NCBI GenBank assembly: GCA_033856175.1
Contig: JAWVFK010000027.1
Coordinates: 89,745 to 153,744, forward strand
From: JAWVFK01 sp033856175
Lineage (GTDB): Bacteria; Actinomycetota; Thermoleophilia; Solirubrobacterales; 70-9
Direction of reading: 5' to 3'
DNA length: 64,000 nucleotides
Made by a program: the position numbers and the translations under genes. Below are positions 1-8,946 of this stretch, one piece after another. Within the stretch, counting starts at the first letter, position 1, and every line of letters starts with the position of its first letter. The notes beneath the pieces are model-generated. The model saw only the letters and a program-made list of their open reading frames with translations, was not told where the DNA came from and did not search any database.

Positions 1-547
1 CGTAGATCAGCCTGATTGCGCGGGGGCGGCGGTCGAGCGAGGCGATGATGTTGGCGAGCATCGCCGAGAAGAGCGGGCCGTCGACCGGGTTGAACATGTA
101 GAGGAACGTCGCATCGTCCGGGATCTCGTAGGCGGTGAGATCCGCGGTGACGAGCTCGACTCGCTGGCAGGCGAGCCTCTGTCGACGGGTCTCGAGGTTG
201 TGCTGGGCGATCCGGCTGAGTTCGCCGGAGAGCTCGACGCCGATGACCCGGGCGAAGGGGTAGCGGGCGGCGAGGCAGACGATCCGGCCCTTTCCCGAGC
301 CGAGATCGACGAAGACGTCGGCCGGACCGATCTCATACGCACGCAGAGCACGGCGCAGAAAGAAGCGCCCGGAGGCCTTGTAGGGATGCATGTGCTCGCC
401 AAGCCCGAGGTCCTCGATCGAAGCCGGCTCGACCGTGTCGAGGCCGCCGCGGTCGAAGACCCGGACGGCGAGCTGGCGCTGGATCCGGCGGAAGCGCGGG
501 CCGACGTGGTGCTTGATCACCTCCAGGGCCCAGCCTCGTTCGCTCAT
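1..547 (-). CDS. Class I SAM-dependent methyltransferase (3' end cut by window edge)
   Basis: The frame opens with ATG at 545-547 and runs leftward without a stop to base 1, giving the first 182 residues. It shows a Rossmann methyltransferase core: motif I FVDLGSGKG at residues 79-87, the acidic end of strand 2 (GVEL, about 103-106), VTADL at 133-137, and FNPV at 152-155 in the position of the N/D-P-P/F motif. It therefore probably binds S-adenosylmethionine in the cytoplasm. The substrate cannot be told. An FNP[FV] motif 4 is common in small-molecule methyltransferases of this broad family. The C-terminus lies outside the window. Confidence 0.85.
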   Translation of the reverse strand, partial: MSERGWALEVIKHHVGPRFRRIQRQLAVRVFDRGGLDTVEPASIEDLGLGEHMHPYKASGRFFLRRALRAYEIGPADVFVDLGSGKGRIVCLAARYPFARVIGVELSGELSRIAQHNLETRRQRLACQRVELVTADLTAYEIPDDATFLYMFNPVDGPLFSAMLANIIASLDRRPRAIRLIY

Positions 548-604
548 CGGCACCACCCCGGGGGGCGCCCTCTCTGGGGCCAGGGACGAAATGGGGCGGT
601 CGAG

Positions 605-1894
605 CTAACGGCGGCGGTGGACCTGTTCGCAGCCCACGAGCCTGTCCTTGCGATCCGCTGCGACCCAGTCACGACCGTCGCCGCAATCGACCTCGTCGCG
701 CACGCCGTCGGCCACATAGATGCTGTCGTTGCCGCCATCACCGTGAAGGTAGTCGCTTCCGCCGCCTCCCTCGAGGCGATCCTTGCCGGTACCGCCATAT
801 ATGCGGTCTGCCTCACCACGGCCATCGATCGCATCGGCGCCGGAGCCCCCGTACAGCTCATCGATGCTTGGGCCACCTCGGATTTGATCCTCGCCGCCGC
901 CGCCGTCGATTGTGAACGCGGGCCAACCCCAGGAGTCCGAGCGATCGGTGGTGCTGACGGTCGCGACATCGTTTCCCGGTCCCGCATCGACGCAGTCTGC
1001 ACCGGTGAGGCCTTTGAGAATGTCGTCTCCAGCCTGCGCGTCAATGTAGTCACTGCCGGCGGTGCCGTTGAGACGATCGGATCCAGTCGTGCCAGTGATC
1101 TCGTTGTCACATTCATAGGGCGAAAAAAATTCCCCACAGTGGGAAGAAAACGATCCATCGAGGCCAACGTCCAATTCCATGTGGTCGGCCTGCGTGGAGC
1201 TACATGGCAGGTAGTCGGCCTCTCCATCCCTAAGCAGCAGCGTGTCAGCCCCACGGCCCCCGGAAACGTCGTCGCTTCCAGGGCCACCGTCAATCTTGTC
1301 CGCTCCGTTGCCTCCATCCAAGAGGTCCCCGCCCCCGCCGCCATCAACCAGGTCACTTCCATCACCACCATCGAGAAATACTCGACCATCGCGAACGGGG
1401 TAAACCCAAGGATCCCAAGTGCCGGCGGGTCCATCCTTCAGCGTGTCCTCTCCCTCGCCGCCCGCGACCTCGAGGCTTTGAAACCAGTCGCCGGTAATCC
1501 CGGTCGTGTCGACGGAGTCATCGCCATCGAGTGTCGTGATCTCGATGCTCGGATGGCCTTCGACCTGACACCCAGCCGGCAGCCCCCCGCCACCTGCACA
1601 GCCTGAACCGGCCGCGATATTGGCGCCAGCGTCGGCAAAGGTGACCACAAAACCCTTTTGCGACCCATCGAAAGGAGGGCCCTGCGACAGGTCGATAAGG
1701 GGCTGCTGGCCGCTAACCGAGACAGCGGACACGGTAAGTGCGTTCTGCTCGCCAGGAGCAGCGGCGTAGACCAGCTTGCCGCCATTCACCGAAACGTCGG
1801 CTGCCACGGCCGGAGTCTCAGGCAAAAGCACGCCCAACAGCACTGCCGCCACGACCAGTGCGCCAATACGCGGGAAAACTCGTTGACCCCTCAT
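605..1894 (-). CDS. Secreted RTX-type calcium-binding repeat protein
   Basis: A 429-residue exported protein. The N-terminus is a signal peptide: MRGQR, a hydrophobic core, then an AVAA cleavage region near residue 32. I chose the ATG at 1892-1894 because an AAGGGG Shine-Dalgarno lies just upstream; the in-frame TTG at 1909 would place that signal inside the gene. After about 130 residues of beta-rich sequence come two blocks of hemolysin-type nonapeptides (GGxGxD, for example DGGDGSDLVDGG and YGGTGKDRLEGG), which bind calcium as a parallel beta-roll outside the cell. It ends in a Cys-containing module (VDCGDGRD...VGCEQV) that recurs in the next gene. No protease or lipase domain is visible, so a structural or surface role is an inference. 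Confidence 0.85.
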   Translation of the reverse strand: MRGQRVFPRIGALVVAAVLLGVLLPETPAVAADVSVNGGKLVYAAAPGEQNALTVSAVSVSGQQPLIDLSQGPPFDGSQKGFVVTFADAGANIAAGSGCAGGGGLPAGCQVEGHPSIEITTLDGDDSVDTTGITGDWFQSLEVAGGEGEDTLKDGPAGTWDPWVYPVRDGRVFLDGGDGSDLVDGGGGGDLLDGGNGADKIDGGPGSDDVSGGRGADTLLLRDGEADYLPCSSTQADHMELDVGLDGSFSSHCGEFFSPYECDNEITGTTGSDRLNGTAGSDYIDAQAGDDILKGLTGADCVDAGPGNDVATVSTTDRSDSWGWPAFTIDGGGGEDQIRGGPSIDELYGGSGADAIDGRGEADRIYGGTGKDRLEGGGGSDYLHGDGGNDSIYVADGVRDEVDCGDGRDWVAADRKDRLVGCEQVHRRR

Positions 1895-2013
1895 CGATAC
1901 CCCTTCCAAGCGCCGTCCTAATTGGCGGCAGGTTCAGCCAGGCGGCATTCGCGCCTACACGAGTAACAACGCCCCGCCATGCTCCGCTGTGACGTCTAAC
2001 TGGCTCGGAGTGC

Positions 2014-4584
2014 TCAGCGAATGCTGACTCGCTCGCAGGCGCTGACGCGGTCGTGGCGGTCCACCATCGCGAAATCCTGGCCCTTGCCGCAGGTGACGAT
2101 GTCGCGCTCGCCGTCTCGGGAGTTGATGCGATCGTTGCCGGTGCCGCCGCCGAGCTCGTCGCGGCCGGGGCCGCCGTTGAGGCGGTCGTCGCCGCTGGCC
2201 CCCTCGAGGCAGTCCTTGCCTGAGCGGCCGAGAAGCGTGTCGTCGCCGGCTCGACCGAGGAGGCGGTCGCCGCCGACCGTGCCGTCGAGGCGATCGTCTC
2301 CGGAGCTGCCGCGGGCCTCGTTGGCGCACGAGCCCGGTCGCAGCACGGTGGTTCGCTCGCTGACCGAGTTGTTGGCGAGGGCCGGGTCCTGGGTCGTCGA
2401 GCCGGCCACCGCGGTCATCTCCGAGTCGCGCGCCGCCGAGGCGCTCGGCAGCACCCTGATCGTCGCCGTCGCAGCCTCGCCGCTGGCGAGGGTGCCGATG
2501 TCGCAGTGGACGATCTGCGAGGTCTCGCTGCAGGTCGCGTTCCGGCTCGTACGGCCAGAGCGGAAGCTGAAGCCGTCGGGGAGGATGGCGTCGACCGTCA
2601 CCTGCTCGGCCGGGTCGGGCCCACCGCTGTGGGCGACGAGCGAGTAGGTCAGCTCGGAGCCGCTGAAGGCCGGGTCGGGCGAGTCGCTGCTGCGCAGCGA
2701 GAGGTCGGCGCTCTTCGTCGGCGGTGGCGGCGGCGCGGAGGCGACGTAGATCGGGCTGCTGACGGCCTCGATCGCGCCGACGCCGCCGAGGCGCTGAAGC
2801 TGGAGCCGGTAGCGGCCCTGGCCGGCGCTGGAGAAGTTGAGCGTGAAGTCATCGCCGCTGACCGGCGTGGCGCTGAAGAGCTGGCCGTCCTTGAAGACCA
2901 GCAGCGCGTAGGGCCCCTGCCGCACGGCGCTCGGCCCGGCCCCGGTCACCCTGGCCGTGAAGTCCACCGGCGACGTCGTGTTGACGGTGTCGCCCATGAT
3001 CGCCGGCGGACCGCTCGCGCCGGCGGGCTTGGCCTCGAAGCGCAGGTCCGGGCCGTCGTTGCCGAAGAACTTGGCGTAGGTGTGACCGGCCTTGACTCCG
3101 GCCTCGATGCCCTGCTCGGAGAGCTCGGGGGCGAAGACGACGGTGGTCCCCTGGCCGATCGAGGAGCCGGTCGGATCGTTGACCGCATCCTTGAGGTCGC
3201 CGGCGTGGTGCGTGTCGCTGACCGCCACGGCGGCGATGTGGGCGCCGGTGTCGAGCCCGTGCTCGTAGAACTGCAGCGCCAGCGGCGTGAACGGGTTCGG
3301 GCCGGGGTTGGGCGCCGTCTTCAGCCCGGCGGGGCCGGTGTGGACCTCGATCGCGTCGACCTTCGAGTAGTCCGTGTCGGCGTCCGAGTAGTCCCAGGGG
3401 CAGCCGCGGCAGAAGGAGGAGAAGCCCGGCACCGTCGAGGGGAAGATCGTCGGGTGGTTTATCTGGGTCCAGCCACCGGCGGCGTGGACCTCGTCGAAGA
3501 TGCGGCTCGCCGGGGTGGCGCCCCGCACCTGGGTTAGCGTGCCGTCGTCGCCGCGGACGAGGATCGGGCCGCTGCGGTAGTCGACGAAGCGGTGGCTGCC
3601 GTGGTTGTTGGTGTGGCCGTGGTAGGTGATGACCTCGGCGCTGCGCTCGATCAGCTTGCCGGGATGGTCGGCCTGGTAGCGGCCGATCTCGCCCCAGCCG
3701 CTATCGGTGACGTAGTCGGAGAGCGTGATGAAGTCGAGGCCGGCGCCGCCCTGGGCGAGCGGGCGGAAGGCGTCGTCGAAGGTGTGGCGATCGGTGGCAT
3801 CGCCGAGCGCGGAGTGCTCGGCGTGAACGTGGAGGTCGCCCGCGTACCAGCCGGGGCTCGAGTTGGCCGGGGTCGAGCTGTAGGAGGCGGGGACGTAGGG
3901 AGCGTTGAGGTAGTCGGGACTATCGCTGGCCTCGACCTCCACCCGCCAGGCGACCTTGCCGTCGGCATCGCCCTGGTTCTGCGGCGTCACCGAGGCGACG
4001 CCGAGCTCGACCGCCCACTGGCCGGGCGGGACCGGGCCCGGCTCGAAGCCGCGGGTCGTCGCCCCGTGGACGTGCGCCTTCGGCGTCGCCAGGTACTGGG
4101 CCTCGGTCGAGAAGCCGTTCGGCGAGACCGTGACGTCGGGGTGGCTCGAGCCGCCCCAGCCGCGGAACTGGCCCTCCCCCCACTCTCCGGTCGGGCCGGA
4201 GCGGGCGTCGTAGAGGCCGAGGTCGAGCGTATTGCCGACCGGCGAGCCCGATGGCTTGAGATCGGGCTGGTCGTAGCAGTAACGAACCCGTACCGCGGTC
4301 TTGCCGGCGGGAACGTCGAAGGGCAGCAGCACGTAGCTGCCCTGCTGCTCCGGCCCGAACTCGCCGCTGATCGTCTTCAGCGGCGTGAACGAGGGATCCG
4401 CCGTTCCCGGGCAGCTCGCCGGCAGCGACTGCAGCGAGGGGCCCGCGGCGGCCGAACGAGACCCGGCCGGCTCGGGCTGGCCAGAGAGATCGCAGATCCA
4501 GGCGACGCCGGGGATCGGCGCGACCGCGACCAGCGCGAACTCCGCCGCCCTGCTCCGTGCCCACCTACGCGCCCTACCTCCCAT
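2014..4584 (-). CDS. Exported PHP-domain (CehA/McbA-like) metallohydrolase with DUF11-like and RTX C-terminal modules
   Basis: An 856-residue multidomain protein. A basic N-terminus precedes a hydrophobic stretch (residues 14-30), probably a signal segment. A beta-sandwich-like region precedes a PHP phosphoesterase domain beginning near residue 250 with GDLHVHAEHS, followed by FITLSDY, the His-rich TYHGHTNNHG, and VSDTHHAGD, which are the expected metal ligands. From about 630 comes a DUF11-like adhesive repeat (SADLSLRSSDSPDPAFSGSE...). RTX calcium repeats (GDDRLDG, GRAGDDTLLG, GGPGRDELGG) follow, then a terminal Cys module (VTCGKGQD...SACERV). PHP domains hydrolyse phosphoesters; the CehA/McbA subgroup includes carbamate hydrolases. 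The substrate is unknown. The RTX tail implies calcium-assisted folding outside the cell. Confidence 0.85.
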   Translation of the reverse strand: MGGRARRWARSRAAEFALVAVAPIPGVAWICDLSGQPEPAGSRSAAAGPSLQSLPASCPGTADPSFTPLKTISGEFGPEQQGSYVLLPFDVPAGKTAVRVRYCYDQPDLKPSGSPVGNTLDLGLYDARSGPTGEWGEGQFRGWGGSSHPDVTVSPNGFSTEAQYLATPKAHVHGATTRGFEPGPVPPGQWAVELGVASVTPQNQGDADGKVAWRVEVEASDSPDYLNAPYVPASYSSTPANSSPGWYAGDLHVHAEHSALGDATDRHTFDDAFRPLAQGGAGLDFITLSDYVTDSGWGEIGRYQADHPGKLIERSAEVITYHGHTNNHGSHRFVDYRSGPILVRGDDGTLTQVRGATPASRIFDEVHAAGGWTQINHPTIFPSTVPGFSSFCRGCPWDYSDADTDYSKVDAIEVHTGPAGLKTAPNPGPNPFTPLALQFYEHGLDTGAHIAAVAVSDTHHAGDLKDAVNDPTGSSIGQGTTVVFAPELSEQGIEAGVKAGHTYAKFFGNDGPDLRFEAKPAGASGPPAIMGDTVNTTSPVDFTARVTGAGPSAVRQGPYALLVFKDGQLFSATPVSGDDFTLNFSSAGQGRYRLQLQRLGGVGAIEAVSSPIYVASAPPPPPTKSADLSLRSSDSPDPAFSGSELTYSLVAHSGGPDPAEQVTVDAILPDGFSFRSGRTSRNATCSETSQIVHCDIGTLASGEAATATIRVLPSASAARDSEMTAVAGSTTQDPALANNSVSERTTVLRPGSCANEARGSSGDDRLDGTVGGDRLLGRAGDDTLLGRSGKDCLEGASGDDRLNGGPGRDELGGGTGNDRINSRDGERDIVTCGKGQDFAMVDRHDRVSACERVSIR

Positions 4585-4615
4585 GCCAGCGAGTGTAGAG
4601 CGGCATGAGGCCGGT

Positions 4616-5692
4616 CTACGCCACTACCTCGAGCTCCTTTGGCAGGCTCGAGAGGTTGCGGTGGCCGTCGGCGGTGACGACCACGAGGTCCTCGATGCGA
4701 ACGCCGTGGCTGCCCTCGACATAGACGCCGGGCTCGACGGTGACCGTCTCGTTCTCCACCAGCACGTCCTCGGACTGGGTCGAGAGCGTCGGCGACTCGT
4801 GGACCTCGAGGCCGACGCCGTGGCCGAGGCCGTGGCCGAAGTGCTCATCGTGGCCGGCGGCGTCGATCATCTCGCGGGCGACAGCATCGATCCCCTTGCC
4901 CTCGGCACCGGCCCGCACCGCTTCGAGGGCGGCCGCCTGGGCGGCGCGGACCAGCTCGTAGGTCGCCGCCTGCTCGTCGGGGATCTCACCGGTGGCGAAC
5001 GTCCGCGTGCAATCCGAGTTGTAGCCGTCGAGCAGCGCGCCCATGTCGATCGTCACCAGTTCGCCGGCGCCGATCTCGCGCTCGCCGGCCTCGGCGTGCG
5101 GCTGGGCGCCGCTCTCGCCGGCGGCGACGATCGGCGGGAAGGCGGGCTCGGCGCCGCGCCGGCGCAGCTCGGCCTGGGCGAAGGCGGCGACGTCGGCCTC
5201 GCTGCGGCCGACGAGCCCGCGCTCGCGAATCGCGACGTAGACCTCGTCGGCGAGCGCGGCGGCTGCGCTCATCGCCTCGAGCTCGCCGGAATCCTTCACG
5301 CGCCGCACGATCTCGACGAGGCCGCCAGCCGGCACGAGCTCCACCCCGTCCTGCTCGGCGACGAGCTCGGCCAGCTTGGCGTGCTGGCGGACGCTGAGGT
5401 CGGCGTCGTCGAAGCCGACGCGGCCGCGGAAGCCGGCGACGATCGCCGGCAGCAGGTCGCGGTCGGCCGGCGCCAGCTCCCAGCCACCGTCGAGCTCCTC
5501 GCGGGCGCGCTGGGTGTAGCGGAAGTCGGTGAAGAAGAGGCGCTCGCCGGTGCCGGCGACGCAGATTCCGTTGGTGCCGCCGAAGCCGGTCAGGTAGCGG
5601 ACGTTGACCAGCTTGGTCACCAGCAGCAGGTCGAGCTCTCGCTCGGCGATCAGCTCGGCGAGCCGCTCCGCCCTGGCGCTGCGGTCACTCAC
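4616..5692 (-). CDS. pepP: M24 family Xaa-Pro aminopeptidase
   Basis: A 358-residue metallopeptidase that removes N-terminal residues next to proline. The creatinase-like N domain (YLTGFGGTNG near residue 30) is followed by the pita-bread catalytic domain. Its dinuclear metal ligands are visible: Asp in VTIDMG, Asp in SDCTRTF, His in GHGLGHGVGLEVHE, Glu in the ESP turn and Glu in VEPGVY. The start is GTG at 5690-5692, overlapping the aroQ stop (GTGA), which gives the usual length of about 360 residues and translational coupling. An upstream extension in the same frame to 5812 would overlap aroQ and is rejected. It is the last enzyme of the shikimate-gene run. Confidence 0.93.
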   Translation of the reverse strand: MSDRSARAERLAELIAERELDLLLVTKLVNVRYLTGFGGTNGICVAGTGERLFFTDFRYTQRAREELDGGWELAPADRDLLPAIVAGFRGRVGFDDADLSVRQHAKLAELVAEQDGVELVPAGGLVEIVRRVKDSGELEAMSAAAALADEVYVAIRERGLVGRSEADVAAFAQAELRRRGAEPAFPPIVAAGESGAQPHAEAGEREIGAGELVTIDMGALLDGYNSDCTRTFATGEIPDEQAATYELVRAAQAAALEAVRAGAEGKGIDAVAREMIDAAGHDEHFGHGLGHGVGLEVHESPTLSTQSEDVLVENETVTVEPGVYVEGSHGVRIEDLVVVTADGHRNLSSLPKELEVVA

Positions 5693-6150
5693 TTCGCCGG
5701 CGGGTCGGTCAGAGCCTCGGCGAGGATCTCGAGCCCGCGCCGGTAGCCCTCCGGGCCCTCGCCGGAGACGATGTCGACGACGAGCCCTTCGAAGACCGAG
5801 GCTCGCCGCCACTGCTCACGCTTCTGGACGTCGGATAGATGGACCTCGACCGCCGGCACCGCCGCGATCTCGAGCGCGTCGCGAATCGCCCAGCTGTAGT
5901 GGGTCCAGGCGCCGGCGTTGACGAGCGCCGCGTCGGCGATCTCGGGCAGCCGGTGCAGGTACTCGACGAACTCGCCCTCGTGGTTGGTCTGGAAGAAGGT
6001 CACCTCGAGACTCAGCTCGCGCGCCCAGCGCTTGATCTGGACCTCCAGCTCGGCGAGCGTGACGCCGCCGTAGTGCTCGGGGTCGCGGCGGCCGAGCGTG
6101 TCGAGGTTGACGCCGTGAAGGATCTCGACCCTGTTTCGAACGACGGGCAT
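5689..6150 (-). CDS. aroQ: Type II 3-dehydroquinate dehydratase
   Basis: A 153-residue enzyme converting 3-dehydroquinate to 3-dehydroshikimate, the third shikimate-pathway step. The family fingerprint is present in order: the Asn of VNLDTLG, the flexible-loop Arg (GRRDP) and Tyr (HYGG), TNHEGE, VNAGAWTHYS with Asn and His, and VEVHLSDV followed by REQWRR. The usual SN after the catalytic His appears as SD, and NGPNL appears as HGVNL, so it belongs to a divergent lineage with all main catalytic residues kept. It abuts aroKB (its ATG ends at 6150, where aroKB's stop begins) and overlaps pepP by 4 nt. Confidence 0.93.
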   Translation of the reverse strand: MPVVRNRVEILHGVNLDTLGRRDPEHYGGVTLAELEVQIKRWARELSLEVTFFQTNHEGEFVEYLHRLPEIADAALVNAGAWTHYSWAIRDALEIAAVPAVEVHLSDVQKREQWRRASVFEGLVVDIVSGEGPEGYRRGLEILAEALTDPPAK

Positions 6151-7700
6151 CAGCCGCGCAGTTCCTCGACGGCGTCGCGCACGGCCTGCGGCGCCACCCG
6201 CTCGCCCCAGCGCGGCTCGCCGGGACGTTCGAGCAGGACGAAGCGCACGCCCTCTGAATCGGCCTTCTTGTCTCGCGCCATCGCAGTGAGGATGTCATCG
6301 GTCGCCACCGAGGGGTCGAGTGTCACCGGCAGAGCATTGCGCGCCAGCAGCGCCGAAACCTCGTCGCGCAGCTCCTCGGCGCTCGAGAGCCGCAAGGCCG
6401 CCAGCAGGCCGAGGCCGACCGCCTCGCCGTGGCGGTAGCGCTCATAGCCGCTCGCCGCCTCGATCGCGTGGCCGACGGTGTGGCCGAGGTTCAGCACCAT
6501 GCGGCGGTCGCTGTCGCGCTCGTCGGCGGCGACGACCGCGGCCTTGACGCGGGCACAGGCGAAGACGACGTCGTCGAGCTGCGCCGGGTCGACCCGCTCG
6601 ATGCCACGGACCCGCTCCCAGAGCGCTCCGCCGTCGATCAGCGCCGTCTTGACGACCTCGACGAAGCCGGCCGCCAGCTCCGGCGCAGGCAGCGTCCGCA
6701 GCGTCTCGGTGTCGCTGAGGACCGCCGCCGGCTGGTGGTAGGCGCCGACGTAGTTCTTGGCCTCGGGCAGGTCGACCCCGGTCTTGCCGCCGATCGCGGA
6801 GTCGACCTGGCCGACGAGCGTCGTCGGCACCTGGACGACGGGCACGCCGCGCTGGTAGCCAGCGGCGCAGAAGCCGGTGAGGTCGCCGACGACGCCGCCG
6901 CCGAGGGCGACGAGGTGGTCCTCGCGGGTCATGCCGGCCTCGGCCAGCTCGCGCCAGACGCGCTCGGCCTCGGCGAGGGTCTTGTGGCTCTCGCCGGGCT
7001 CGATCTCGACCGTAGCCGCCAGCGCGTCGACGCGGTCGCCGTAGAGCGGCCTGACGTTCGAGTCGGTGACGCAGAAGCGCCTTCCCCCCAGCGGCCAGTA
7101 GCCGGCCCCGAGGAGCCCGGGCCCGACGAAGATCGGGTATTCGCCGGACGCCGTCGAGGTCCAGATCACCCGCGTCCCCTCAGGCATCTCCGCCAGCGCC
7201 AGAACCGCGGGGAGCGCCCGCGGCACGATCTCGCGGTCGCCGGGGACGACGGCGTCGGCGATGCCTTCGTAGAGCGGTCGCCGCTCGGCGTAGATCGACT
7301 CGAAAGCGTCGCGGTCGCGGCCGAGCGGGCGGCTGCGCCTGCTGTTGGAGACGCGCTCCCAGGCATCTTCGACGGGCAGATCCAGCCAGACGACGAGATG
7401 GCGGCGGAGCGCCTCGCGCACCGGCTCCGAGAGGATGCTGCCGCCGCCGAGCGCGATCGCGCCGCCCTCGGCCCCTTCGAGCAGGGCGACGGCGCGCTCG
7501 GCCTCGCGGCGCCGGAACTCCTGCTCGCCGTGGGCGTCGAAGTACTCCGCGACGGGCATGCCGAGCTCGCGCTCGAGCAGCTCGTCGAGATCGACCGCGG
7601 CCTCGCCGCTCTCGCCGGCTGCCTTACGGGCGGCGGTCGACTTGCCGACGCCCATGAAACCGACGAAGACCAGCGCCCGCCCTGGGACTAGCGGCGCCAC
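6150..7700 (-). CDS. aroKB: Bifunctional shikimate kinase / 3-dehydroquinate synthase fusion
   Basis: A 516-residue fusion of two shikimate enzymes. Residues 1 to about 165 are shikimate kinase, with Walker A GFMGVGKST at 14-22, VDLDELLE, the FRRREAE region and the GGGS substrate motif. Residues from about 168 are 3-dehydroquinate synthase, with the NAD-binding GGGVVGDLTGF, QVPTTLVGQVDSAIGGKTG, the metal ligands in HTVGHAIE, and YRHGEAVGLG. It starts with GTG at 7698-7700 and overlaps aroC by 13 nt. The two reactions are not consecutive (steps 5 and 2), so the fusion secures co-production rather than channelling. An aroK-aroB fusion is also known from Thermotoga. Confidence 0.95.
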   Translation of the reverse strand: MAPLVPGRALVFVGFMGVGKSTAARKAAGESGEAAVDLDELLERELGMPVAEYFDAHGEQEFRRREAERAVALLEGAEGGAIALGGGSILSEPVREALRRHLVVWLDLPVEDAWERVSNSRRSRPLGRDRDAFESIYAERRPLYEGIADAVVPGDREIVPRALPAVLALAEMPEGTRVIWTSTASGEYPIFVGPGLLGAGYWPLGGRRFCVTDSNVRPLYGDRVDALAATVEIEPGESHKTLAEAERVWRELAEAGMTREDHLVALGGGVVGDLTGFCAAGYQRGVPVVQVPTTLVGQVDSAIGGKTGVDLPEAKNYVGAYHQPAAVLSDTETLRTLPAPELAAGFVEVVKTALIDGGALWERVRGIERVDPAQLDDVVFACARVKAAVVAADERDSDRRMVLNLGHTVGHAIEAASGYERYRHGEAVGLGLLAALRLSSAEELRDEVSALLARNALPVTLDPSVATDDILTAMARDKKADSEGVRFVLLERPGEPRWGERVAPQAVRDAVEELRG

Positions 7701-8851
7701 CCGATGCGCTCCTTGTAGGCGGCGAGCGCGGCGAGGACGTCATCGATGTGATCGCCGCCGAACTTCTCGCGGTAGGCGCGGGCGAGGACCAGCGCCACCA
7801 TCGACTCGGCGACGACGCCGGCGGCGGGGACGACGGTCGAGTCGGTGCGCTCGCGCAGCGCCTGGGCGGGCTCCTTGGTCTCGGTGTCGACCGAGCGCAG
7901 CGGCTTGGTCAGCGTCGAGATCGGCTTCAGCGCGCCGCGGACGACGAGCGGCTCGCCGTTGGTCATGCCGCCCTCGACGCCGCCGGCACGGTTGGTCTCG
8001 CGGACGTAGCCGCGCTGCTCGTCCCAGAAGATCTCGTCGTGGGCCTCCGAGCCCGGCACCGCGGCGACCTCCCAGGCCTCGCCGACGGAGACGCCCTTGA
8101 CCGCCTGGATCGAGACGATCGCGTGGGCGAGGCGGCCGTCGAGGCGCTCCTCCCAGGAGACGTGCGAGCCGAGCCCGGGGACGAGGCCGAAGGCGCGGAC
8201 CTCGAAGGTGCCGCCGAGGCTCTCGTTGGCCTTGCGCAGGCGGTTGATCTCCTCGACCATGGCCTCGCCGGTGGCGGCGTCGAGGCAGCGGACCGGTGAG
8301 TCGTCGACCGCGTCGAAGTCATCGGGCGTCAGCTCCCCCGCCTCCGGCGCGGCAACGCCGGCGATGCTGAGAACGTGGCTGTGGATGCTGACGCCGACAG
8401 CGTCGAGAAAGGCCCTGGCGAGGGTGCCGGCGGCGACTCGCGCCGCCGTCTCGCGGGCGCTGGCACGCTCGAGCACGTTGCGGACGTCGCTGTAGCCGTA
8501 CTTCTGCAGGCCGGCGAGGTCGGCGTGCCCGGGCCGCGGCAGGTGGACCTCCTCGACCTCGGCGTCGACCGGCCAGGGGTTCATCCGCTCCTCCCAGTTG
8601 GGGTAGTCGCGGTTGGCGACGAGGACGGCCACCGGGCTGCCCAGCGTGCGGCCGTGGCGGACGCCGGAGCGGATCTCGACGGCGTCCTTCTCGATCTTCA
8701 TCCGGCCACCGCGGCCGTGGCCGAGCTGGCGCCGCGCCATGTCGCGGTCGAGCCGCTCGCGGTCGAGCTCGAGCCCGGCGGGCAGGCCCTCGACGATCGC
8801 GACGAGCCCGGGGCCGTGCGATTCGCCGGCGGTTGTGAAGCGGAAGGACAT
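7688..8851 (-). CDS. aroC: Chorismate synthase
   Basis: A 387-residue FMN-dependent enzyme making chorismate from 5-enolpyruvylshikimate-3-phosphate. Signatures are GESHGPGL at residues 8-15, RRQLGHGRGGRMKIEKD, RASARETAARVAAG near 125, and the GGMTNGEP/VRGALKPISTL block. The start ATG at 8849-8851 is set by the family N-terminus MSFRFTTAGESHG; an open frame extending to 9655 is an artefact that runs over aroE. The 3' end overlaps aroKB by 13 nt. A 95-bp gap separates it from aroE. Confidence 0.96.
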   Translation of the reverse strand: MSFRFTTAGESHGPGLVAIVEGLPAGLELDRERLDRDMARRQLGHGRGGRMKIEKDAVEIRSGVRHGRTLGSPVAVLVANRDYPNWEERMNPWPVDAEVEEVHLPRPGHADLAGLQKYGYSDVRNVLERASARETAARVAAGTLARAFLDAVGVSIHSHVLSIAGVAAPEAGELTPDDFDAVDDSPVRCLDAATGEAMVEEINRLRKANESLGGTFEVRAFGLVPGLGSHVSWEERLDGRLAHAIVSIQAVKGVSVGEAWEVAAVPGSEAHDEIFWDEQRGYVRETNRAGGVEGGMTNGEPLVVRGALKPISTLTKPLRSVDTETKEPAQALRERTDSTVVPAAGVVAESMVALVLARAYREKFGGDHIDDVLAALAAYKERIGWRR

Positions 8852-8946
8852 GGCCCGCCAGACTAGTCGGGCCGGCGCTGCGCAATGCAGGCGCCGCTGC
8901 GGCGGAGAAGACGGCGCCCGGCCACGGCGAGCCGGCCGCCAGTCAT

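Noticed and set aside
200..1606. 468-codon + strand open frame opposite the RTX gene
   Set aside because: It is the mirror of the GGxGxD repeats; no start signal or family features, and the minus-strand gene has a signal peptide and Shine-Dalgarno.
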